From contig JAUNUZ010000123.1 of NCBI GenBank assembly GCA_030537915.1, forward strand, positions 1 through 7,105: a stretch of DNA of 7,105 nucleotides. The letters run 5' to 3'. The DNA is from Micrococcales bacterium. Its GTDB lineage: Bacteria > Actinomycetota > Actinomycetes > Actinomycetales > Dermatophilaceae. Under the pieces are notes generated by a model. That model did no database searches and was not told the origin of the DNA. It was given only the letters and a program-made list of their open reading frames with translations. Each line of letters begins with the position of its first letter. The stretch's first letter is position 1. Of the stretch, positions 1 to 5,706 are shown piece after piece. A program made the position numbers and the translations under genes.

Positions 1-860
1 TCGTCGTAGCGATACCAGCCGAGGCCGGTCTTGCGGCCCAGCTCGCCACGCTGGAAGAGCGTAGTGACGCTGGCGCTCGGGGCGTCCGCCGGATCGCCGG
101 ACTGCTCCAACCGGTCCACCTTGGTGAGATAGCCGATGTCGATGCCGGTGAGATCCATCAGCTCGAATGGACCCATCGGGTAGCCGAGCGCGGTGCGGCA
201 GGCCGTGTCGATGTCCGGGACGTCGGCGATCCCCGCCTCCAGCAGGGCGATGCCCTCGTCGCGGACCGCGTTCAGGATCCGGTTGGCGATGAAGCCGGGA
301 ATCTCCTTGCGCAGGATGACGGGGGTCTTGCCGAGTCGCTCTGCGAGAGCGACCGAGGTCGTGATCGTCGCCTCGCTGGTCTGCGGTCCGCGGACGATCT
401 CGACGCACGCCATGACGAGCGCCGGGTTGAAGAAGTGCAGGTTGCACACCCGGTCGGGTCGGCCGGTGGCGTCGGCGAGCCGCGAGGAGACGATGCTCGA
501 GGAGTTTGTCGCGAGGATCGTGTGCTCGGGGGTGGCCCGATCGAGGTCGGTGAAGAGACGGCGCTTGACGTCGAGCTTCTCGACCGCGGCCTCGATGACG
601 TAGTCGGCATCGGCCGCCGCGGCGCTCAGATCGGTGGTCAGCGCGAGCCGCTCGAAGGCGGCCTCGACGTCCGCCCGCGAGCGCCGGCCCTTGGCGACAT
701 CGCGATCCATGCGCGCCCGCAGCTGCGCCGACGTGCGATCGAGCGCATCCTGGCTCACGTCGGTGACGGTTGACTGCAGGCCGAAGAGCGCACAGACCAT
801 CGCGATCTGCGAACCCATCGCGCCCGCTCCGACGACGAGCACGTGGTCGAGTCCTGCCAT
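1..860 (-). CDS. 3-hydroxyacyl-CoA dehydrogenase (3-hydroxybutyryl-CoA dehydrogenase type), C-terminus cut by window edge
   Basis: This enzyme would oxidise L-3-hydroxyacyl-CoA to 3-oxoacyl-CoA with NAD(P) in the cytoplasm, in beta-oxidation or short-chain acyl-CoA metabolism. My translation gives 286 residues before the left edge. The N-terminal Rossmann motif is GAGAMGSQIA (residues 11-20). The catalytic set of the family is present: Ser121 in NSSS, His142 in LHFFNP, Glu154, and Asn193 in GFIANRI. The C-terminal domain reads ALGYPMGPFELMDLTG (224-239) and then GRKTGLGWYRYD (275-286). That last motif normally lies very near the end of single-domain members of about 285-295 residues, so only a few residues are probably missing. 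The ATG at 860-858 has AAGGAG six bases upstream. An in-frame ATG at 875-873 overlaps that SD and is less likely. The exact substrate (acetoacetyl-CoA pathway or general beta-oxidation) cannot be decided from sequence alone. Confidence 0.95.
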   Translation of the reverse strand, partial: MAGLDHVLVVGAGAMGSQIAMVCALFGLQSTVTDVSQDALDRTSAQLRARMDRDVAKGRRSRADVEAAFERLALTTDLSAAAADADYVIEAAVEKLDVKRRLFTDLDRATPEHTILATNSSSIVSSRLADATGRPDRVCNLHFFNPALVMACVEIVRGPQTSEATITTSVALAERLGKTPVILRKEIPGFIANRILNAVRDEGIALLEAGIADVPDIDTACRTALGYPMGPFELMDLTGIDIGYLTKVDRLEQSGDPADAPSASVTTLFQRGELGRKTGLGWYRYD

Positions 861-866
861 GGTCAG

Positions 867-872
867 CTCCTT
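867..872 (-). promoter_or_regulatory. Ribosome binding site of the 3-hydroxyacyl-CoA dehydrogenase
   Basis: On the minus strand AAGGAG precedes the ATG at 860 with a six-base spacer. It decides the start in favour of 860 over the in-frame ATG at 875, which lies immediately upstream of the SD and would overlap it. Confidence 0.75.
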
Positions 873-1001
873 CATGCCGGTGAAATGGGGCCCGTGCGTT
901 CCGAGGAGGGCGGCTCGCCTCTTAGATCTTGTCGGAGGTCGGGTCCGGGACCGCCTAAGGCTCACGGGGGTCGCTCCTGCAGTCTGGGCCGCGAGCCCAC
1001 C

Positions 1002-1049
1002 CCGCAGCTCGAACTTGCGGATCTTGGCCGCTGGCGGGCCCCGGGGCAT
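1002..1049 (-). pseudogene. Possible relic of an acyl-CoA synthetase C-terminus (AMP-binding family)
   Basis: Read on the minus strand this stretch encodes MPRGPPAAKIRKFELR. The block KIRKFELR matches the very conserved C-terminal A10 motif of acyl-CoA synthetases, usually written PR(T/G)xxGKIxKFxLR, whose first Lys is catalytic. The expected Ser/Thr-Gly before that Lys is missing here (AA). However, the neighbouring frame of the same bases reads PASG, so two compensating one-base indels would restore a P-A-S-G-K-I order. No start, adenylation core or upstream body is present: the stretch ends against the arsR promoter about 15 bases away. The frame then stays open without a stop as far as the downstream dehydrogenase start. 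A lost ligase next to a 3-hydroxyacyl-CoA dehydrogenase makes functional sense. The match is short, and chance resemblance cannot be excluded. Confidence 0.45.
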
Positions 1050-1063
1050 CACGAGATGCGGGG

Positions 1064-1094
1064 TTGACAACACACAACCGAATGGTTGTATATT
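1064..1094 (+). promoter_or_regulatory. arsR promoter with overlapping operator palindrome
   Basis: A consensus -35 box TTGACA lies at 1064-1069. Candidate -10 boxes are TGTATA (1087-1092, 17-base spacer) or TATATT (1089-1094, 19-base spacer). The spacer and -10 region carry the perfect inverted repeat ACAACC-GAAT-GGTTGT (1074-1089). Its size and position suit a homodimeric ArsR-type winged-helix repressor that would block RNA polymerase. Either -10 box places transcription start at about 1099-1101, on or next to the arsR ATG, and no SD-like sequence lies in between. The message is therefore probably leaderless, which is common in actinobacteria. The local AT-richness stands out from the GC-rich surroundings. 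Confidence 0.8.
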
Positions 1095-1100
1095 GCTCCT

Positions 1101-1481
1101 ATGAGCGATGAGGACGCAGACCGGGCGGACGCCCTGTTTCACGCCCTCAGCGACCGGACCAGGCGCGACATCATGCGCAGGGTGCTCGCCGGGGAGCACT
1201 CGGTCTCGGCGCTCGCCGCGTCGTACGACATGAGTTTCGCCGCGGTTCAGAAGCACGTGGCTGTCCTCGAGCGAGCCGGTCTGCTCGCCAAGCGCCGGCG
1301 CGGTCGCGAGCAGCTCGCGACCGGCGACGTCCAGGCTGTGCGATCCGTCGCTGCCTTGCTCACCGAACTCGAGGCGGTGTGGCGGGGGCGGATCGCCCGG
1401 ATCGACGAACTCCTCGGTCTCGACCCACCACCACCTGCCCCCGCCGGCGCGCCCGGTGCAGACTCGCCCAGCTCGCATTGA
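1101..1481 (+). CDS. ArsR-family winged-helix transcriptional regulator (SRPBCC-linked type)
   Basis: A 126-residue cytoplasmic DNA-binding repressor. The segment ALFHALSDRTRRDIMRRVLA (11-30) is the usual first helix pair of the family. The helix-turn-helix follows at about 34-60 (SVSALAASYDMSFAAVQKHV and onward), and the basic wing is LLAKRRRGREQ (61-71). There is no cysteine at all, so it cannot use the classic ArsR/SmtB cysteine metal site; it belongs to the non-metal ArsR group often paired with SRPBCC proteins. The tail after about 107 is Pro/Ala-rich and probably disordered. The ATG at 1101 fits the promoter and the family N-terminus; the in-frame ATG at 1086 lies inside the operator and is rejected. 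It sits 98 bases before the SRPBCC gene on the same strand and probably autoregulates both through the 1074-1089 palindrome. The ligand is unknown. Confidence 0.92.
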   Translation: MSDEDADRADALFHALSDRTRRDIMRRVLAGEHSVSALAASYDMSFAAVQKHVAVLERAGLLAKRRRGREQLATGDVQAVRSVAALLTELEAVWRGRIARIDELLGLDPPPPAPAGAPGADSPSSH

Positions 1482-1579
1482 TCAGATGCGCGCGACCGCG
1501 CCGACGCGCCTGGCTCACCAGTTCCATCCGTCTCCACCGACCCGATCACGGACAACCCCCGATCAGTTAGGACCAATCC

Positions 1580-2065
1580 ATGCCCGTCACCGACGTTACC
1601 CACGACCTCGATGCCCTCACCCTGACGATCACTGCGCAGTTCGCCGCCACGCCGGAGCGGGTCTGGCAGGTGTACGCCGACCCGCGCCAACTGGAGAAGG
1701 TCTGGGGCCCGCCCACCTACCCCGCGACGGTCGTCGAGCACGACCTGCGCCCCGGTGGTCGCGTGCACTACTTCATGACCGGCCCACAGGGTGATCGGCA
1801 CTTCGGCTGGTGGCAGGTGACCCAGGTCGAGGAGCCCCGCTCCTTCTCCTTCGACGATGGTTTCGCCGACGAGGAGTTCACGCCCAACCCCGACCTGCCC
1901 GTCTCGCACAACGCCTACACGTTCAGGACGCACGAGGGCGGCACCCAGGCCGTTTGCCGCACCGAGTACGACAGCGCCGAGGCGTTGCAGCAAGTGCTCG
2001 ACATGGGAGCGGTCGAGGGAGCATCATCGGCCATCAACCAGATCGACGACCTCTTGGCCGCCTGA
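1580..2065 (+). CDS. SRPBCC-domain protein (AHSA1/START-like)
   Basis: A 161-residue cytoplasmic protein of the SRPBCC helix-grip fold. Visible family marks are ATPERVWQVYADPRQLEKVWGP (about 23-44), the strand region EHDLRPGGRVHYFMTGPQG (53-71), GWWQVTQVEEPRSFSFDD (76-93) and a C-terminal amphipathic helix from about 143. The fold encloses a hydrophobic pocket for a small ligand. Members next to ArsR genes are generally annotated as AHSA1-like proteins of unknown ligand. A weak SD (AGGA, 1569-1572) lies seven bases before the ATG. The gene shares strand and probably transcript with arsR, and a strong GC hairpin follows 20 bases after the stop. A role in sensing or disposing of a small organic compound is an inference from the pairing. 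Confidence 0.9.
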   Translation: MPVTDVTHDLDALTLTITAQFAATPERVWQVYADPRQLEKVWGPPTYPATVVEHDLRPGGRVHYFMTGPQGDRHFGWWQVTQVEEPRSFSFDDGFADEEFTPNPDLPVSHNAYTFRTHEGGTQAVCRTEYDSAEALQQVLDMGAVEGASSAINQIDDLLAA

Positions 2066-2085
2066 CCCCAGGCGTGACCGCCGCT

Positions 2086-2119
2086 GGCCCGCCCGTGTCG
2101 AATCCGACACGGGCGGGCC
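2086..2119 (+). terminator. GC-rich hairpin after the arsR-SRPBCC unit
   Basis: The arm GGCCCGCCCGTGTCG (2086-2100) pairs perfectly over 15 bp with 2105-2119 around the tetraloop AATC. It is followed only by TTA, not a proper T-tract. The position, 20 bases after the SRPBCC stop and 65 bases before corA, fits a transcription terminator or 3' end stabiliser. Actinobacterial terminators often lack the T-tract. The hairpin also argues against reading corA further upstream. Confidence 0.8.
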
Positions 2120-2184
2120 TTAGGCATCGTGGCGCGCGGGTGGCGTCGCGACTTTCGGCCAAACGAGGGTGGAGAGTAGGGCGA

Positions 2185-3237
2185 GTGAGCGCACAGTGCA
2201 TTCAGGCTGTCCTGATCTGGGCAGCCGGCGAAGTGATCGCCCGCGAGATCGCCGCAGACCGGCTCGTCGCCGCCGTCGAAGACCCCGACACCCTCGTGTG
2301 GGTCGATCTGGTGAACCCGACGCAGGAGGATCTCACCCGCCTCGTCTCCGAGTTGGGGCTGTCCCCCCGCTCGGTCGAGGACGCCATGGCCCCCCACGAG
2401 CGGCCGAAGGTGACGCGGCACGCCGGACACCTCTTCTTCCAGACGTACGCGACCACGCTGGACCTGCCCACACCGCGCGGGCCCGAAGACGCCGACGCGA
2501 TGGCGACAGACCTGGCCGCGCGCTCGGCCGCCACCCGCGGGGGCCGGTTGTCGCTGAGCCGCGTGTCGGGCTACGTCCTCCCGCGGGCGCTGGTGACCGT
2601 TCGCCTCGACGACAAGTTCGACATGTTGGAGGTCGTGCGGCGGTGGGAGCAGGACTACGACCTCACGGCGCACGCGGTCGGCGCGCTGGTGCACGGGCTG
2701 CTCGACGTGATCGTCGACGGGCACTTCGACACGATCCAGCAGATCGACGACGCCATCGAAGAGCTCGAGAGCATCCTCTTCGAGGATCGCCTGGCCGGTC
2801 GGGACTTCCTCCAGGTCGTCTACGGGGTGCGAAAGAACCTCGTGCAGCTGCGGCGGGTCGTCCTGCCGATGCGCGAGGTCGTCAACGGTCTGCTGCGACA
2901 TCGCCTCTCCGGCCAGGCCGAACTCGACGCTGAGTACAGCGACCTGTACGACCACGTGCTGCGCGCCGCGGAGTGGACTGAGTCGCTGCGGGACATGGTG
3001 ACCACGCTCTTCGAGACGCACCTGTCGCTGACCGACAACCACCTCAACACCGTGATGAAGAAACTCGCCAGCTGGGCGGCCATCATCGCCGTGCCGACCG
3101 CGATCACCGGCTGGTTCGGCCAGAACGTGCCCTATCCCGGCTTCTCGCAGACCACCGGCTTGTGGATGAGTGTCGTGCTCATCATCGTGCTGTCGGCCGG
3201 CCTCTTCGCGGCTTTCAAGTCACGGGATTGGCTGTGA
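2185..3237 (+). CDS. corA: CorA-family magnesium/divalent cation transporter (GQN variant)
   Basis: A 350-residue inner-membrane channel for Mg2+ and possibly Co2+ or Ni2+. The cytoplasmic N-terminal domain includes LVWVDLVNPTQEDL (37-50), then HERPKVTRHAGHLFFQTYA (71-89), and a long helical stalk from about 160 to 290 (for example DTIQQIDDAIEELESILFE, 182-200). Two membrane segments end the protein: about 294-311 (SWAAIIAVPTAITGWF) and about 325-343, with the short basic tail FKSRDWL. The family signature normally reads GMN after the first membrane segment; here it is WFGQNVPYPG, with GQN at 312-314. Start choice: the GTG at 2185 has GGAGAG (2171-2176) eight bases upstream. The frame is open far into the SRPBCC gene, but the hairpin at 2086-2119 and the missing homology rule that extension out. 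The gene is convergent with asd. Confidence 0.92.
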   Translation: MSAQCIQAVLIWAAGEVIAREIAADRLVAAVEDPDTLVWVDLVNPTQEDLTRLVSELGLSPRSVEDAMAPHERPKVTRHAGHLFFQTYATTLDLPTPRGPEDADAMATDLAARSAATRGGRLSLSRVSGYVLPRALVTVRLDDKFDMLEVVRRWEQDYDLTAHAVGALVHGLLDVIVDGHFDTIQQIDDAIEELESILFEDRLAGRDFLQVVYGVRKNLVQLRRVVLPMREVVNGLLRHRLSGQAELDAEYSDLYDHVLRAAEWTESLRDMVTTLFETHLSLTDNHLNTVMKKLASWAAIIAVPTAITGWFGQNVPYPGFSQTTGLWMSVVLIIVLSAGLFAAFKSRDWL

Positions 3238-3244
3238 GGGACTG

Positions 3245-3285
3245 CCCGGGGCGAGTTGGCCGACGCGGGCCAGGGACGCCCCGGG
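3245..3285. terminator. Nested hairpin between convergent corA and asd
   Basis: CCCGGGGCG (3245-3253) pairs over 9 bp with CGCCCCGGG (3277-3285). Inside the loop TGGCC (3257-3261) pairs with GGCCA (3268-3272). The structure fills most of the 64-base gap between the two facing stop codons, so it could serve as a bidirectional terminator. It lacks T-tracts on both strands, which keeps the call tentative. Confidence 0.55.
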
Positions 3286-3301
3286 TGGCCGGCTCCGTCG
3301 C

Positions 3302-4538
<1,237 letters not shown>

Positions 4539-4655
4539 ATGTCTGATTCGATCCCTGCGCCGCAGCAGGGTTGTGACTGTGCCAAGTGCGGCACCTCGTG
4601 CGAGTGTGCGAAGTGCGATTGTCAGGGCTGCAGCTGCCCGCAATGCGGTCACTGA
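4539..4655 (+). CDS. Cys-rich 38-residue metallothionein-like protein
   Basis: A 38-residue protein with ten cysteines (12, 14, 17, 21, 23, 26, 28, 31, 33, 36) and a C-terminal His38. The cysteines form CxCxxC at 12-17, then an unbroken run of the CxCxx unit from 21 to 36, ending CPQCGH. There are no aromatic residues, and only Ile5 is a large aliphatic. The remaining positions are mainly Asp, Glu, Lys, Gln, Gly, Ser and Pro. This composition is typical of metallothioneins, which bind Zn, Cu(I) or Cd in thiolate clusters in the cytoplasm. It is shorter than the bacterial metallothioneins I know: SmtA of cyanobacteria at about 56 residues and MymT of Mycobacterium at about 53. CAKC recurs at 14-17 and 23-26, suggesting internal duplication. 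There is no signal peptide. A strong SD precedes it, and no linked metal sensor is visible. Which metal it binds, and whether it is instead a redox or zinc-ribbon-like peptide, is open. Confidence 0.82.
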   Translation: MSDSIPAPQQGCDCAKCGTSCECAKCDCQGCSCPQCGH

Positions 4656-4732
4656 GCACGTCCTAGGCAGCTCACGCGGCGCCGGTACTGTGTGCCACAC
4701 GCGACCGCACCACCATGCCCTCGGGGGGAGAC

Positions 4733-5581
4733 ATGACCACTTCTTCATCGCTGCGTCGATCTGGCGCGCTGGCCGTTGCGCTGTGCGTCATCGCCTCGGG
4801 GGTGCTCATAACGCCGAGCGCCTCTGCTGTCCCGGGGAGGATCGCCTCCGCTCCCGCGGGAACCGCCGCCCCGCCGACGTATCCGGTCGACCCGCCCACT
4901 CCAGCCTGCACGGGGGTGACGCGCTCGGCCACGCTCAAGCTCAGCGCCAGCGGTGAGAAGGAGACCTACTGGACCCACGTCACTTCCGATGGCTCCCTGC
5001 ACTCCGATCGATGGGCACCCCTGCGCAAGCCCACGAATATCGGCGCCCCGACCGTGACGGTGACGACCTGCAGGAACACCGCGACGGGCCGATGGAGCCT
5101 GCATAGCTTCACGGCGGCGAACACCTTGAAAGACCTGAGTGCCAAGACCGTTTCCGGCCGCCGCGTGGATATCGACCCGCGCACCCCCGGCTACGGCTGG
5201 GGGGTCTTCACCAGGGGGATCAAGGACTCGATCCTGACCCTCGAGGTGGCGCGCTGCGTCAAGAACCCGGCGACGATTGCCGACCTTGGCGTCGCCAAGG
5301 GCTTCGGGGGCCTGCCCCTCCCGGGTAAGCGCAGCTATCGAGTCGGCAGCGCGATCGCGGATACCCCGCTGCCCGCGGCGCCCAAGGGCAGCGCGTCCTG
5401 CGGGGATATGGGTCGCGTCACGGTGCCGCTGCTCGTCAACGCCGCCGGTATGCCGGCGGCTGCGGCCGTGACCCGCGAGGTCTCGAACGCGCAGTGGGTG
5501 TCGAGCCCGATCTGCCCGGCCGGCGACCGCTCCTGCACCGAGAACGTCCGCGAGATCGTCACGGTGGCAGCCCGTCCCTGA
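4733..5581 (+). CDS. Secreted protein of unknown function with six mature cysteines
   Basis: I do not recognise a family. The 282-residue product begins MTTSSSLRRSGALAVALCVI, a basic n-region and hydrophobic core. A likely signal peptidase I site follows Ala32 (residues 30-32 read ASA, then VPG). The VALC at 15-18 is not a proper lipobox. After a Pro/Ala-rich linker (about 36-57), the body holds cysteines at 59, 113, 175, 223, 261 and 268. The even number fits up to three disulfides in an exported protein. The body is rich in Thr, Val, Ser and Gly and looks beta-rich, with two aromatic patches (TYW at 78-80, GYGWGVF at 153-159). No enzyme motif or C-terminal anchor is visible. The ATG at 4733 is preferred over the ATG at 4715: it follows the G-run at 4723-4728 and gives the tidier signal peptide. 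It lies 77 bases after the Cys-rich gene, so co-transcription is possible but unproved. Confidence 0.8.
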   Translation: MTTSSSLRRSGALAVALCVIASGVLITPSASAVPGRIASAPAGTAAPPTYPVDPPTPACTGVTRSATLKLSASGEKETYWTHVTSDGSLHSDRWAPLRKPTNIGAPTVTVTTCRNTATGRWSLHSFTAANTLKDLSAKTVSGRRVDIDPRTPGYGWGVFTRGIKDSILTLEVARCVKNPATIADLGVAKGFGGLPLPGKRSYRVGSAIADTPLPAAPKGSASCGDMGRVTVPLLVNAAGMPAAAAVTREVSNAQWVSSPICPAGDRSCTENVREIVTVAARP

Positions 5582-5612
5582 CGCCCGTGCCGCCGCCGCG
5601 CTGAGTCCTCGA

Positions 5613-5624
5613 GTGCATCTGCAC
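5613..5624. repeat. Perfect 12-bp palindrome upstream of the aldehyde dehydrogenase
   Basis: GTGCA-TC-TGCAC is a perfect inverted repeat with a two-base centre. It is 31 bases after the stop of the secreted protein and 82 bases before the dehydrogenase start. It could be an operator or a small hairpin; its length alone does not prove function. Confidence 0.3.
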
Positions 5625-5639
5625 GGTGACGGACCTGAT

Positions 5640-5685
5640 GGTGGGTACCCGGTAGGTTCGTCACCGGGTGCAAGTCGCCCACACC
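5640..5685 (+). promoter_or_regulatory. Inverted repeat / potential leader structure before the aldehyde dehydrogenase
   Basis: ACCCGGT (5647-5653) and ACCGGGT (5663-5669) form a perfect 7-bp stem around a nine-base loop. Flanking GGTGGG (5640-5645) can pair with CCCACACC (5678-5685) if A5681 is bulged, giving a two-level structure eight bases before the SD. The same repeat could be a DNA operator for a dimeric repressor: half-site centres are 16 bases apart, a common spacing for TetR-type regulators, and choline/betaine genes are often controlled by the TetR-type BetI. I cannot choose between RNA and DNA function. Confidence 0.4.
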
Positions 5686-5693
5686 ACCCGTCT

Positions 5694-5699
5694 AGGAGG
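5694..5699 (+). promoter_or_regulatory. Ribosome binding site of the aldehyde dehydrogenase
   Basis: A full AGGAGG lies seven bases before the ATG at 5707, an optimal spacing that fixes the start. Confidence 0.85.
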
Positions 5700-5706
5700 C
5701 GCCGCC

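Noticed and set aside
1551..1572. A second ArsR half-site (ACAACC) before the SRPBCC gene
   Set aside because: No matching GGTTGT arm follows at the right distance, so it is not a complete operator.
1247..1993. Minus-strand open frame (248 codons) opposite arsR and the SRPBCC gene
   Set aside because: Composition is shadow-like, it crosses two confirmed genes on the other strand, and it has no motif or credible ribosome site.
1810..2184. N-terminal extension of CorA by 125 codons
   Set aside because: It overlaps the SRPBCC gene in another frame and would cross the 15-bp hairpin; the GTG at 2185 has a proper SD and gives a normal CorA length.
1915..3042. Long minus-strand open frame (375 codons) opposite corA
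   Set aside because: It lies antisense to a clear CorA and the end of the SRPBCC gene, has no recognisable motif and is the usual by-product of GC-rich codon bias.
4770..4800. Lipobox in the secreted protein (VALC in the hydrophobic core)
   Set aside because: The residue before Cys is Leu, not Gly/Ala/Ser, and a better signal peptidase I site follows at residues 30-32.
5640..5690. Resemblance of the leader (GGTGCAAGTC-like bases) to part of a cobalamin riboswitch or a tRNA T-arm
   Set aside because: Only a few bases match; the remaining conserved core and stems of either RNA are absent.
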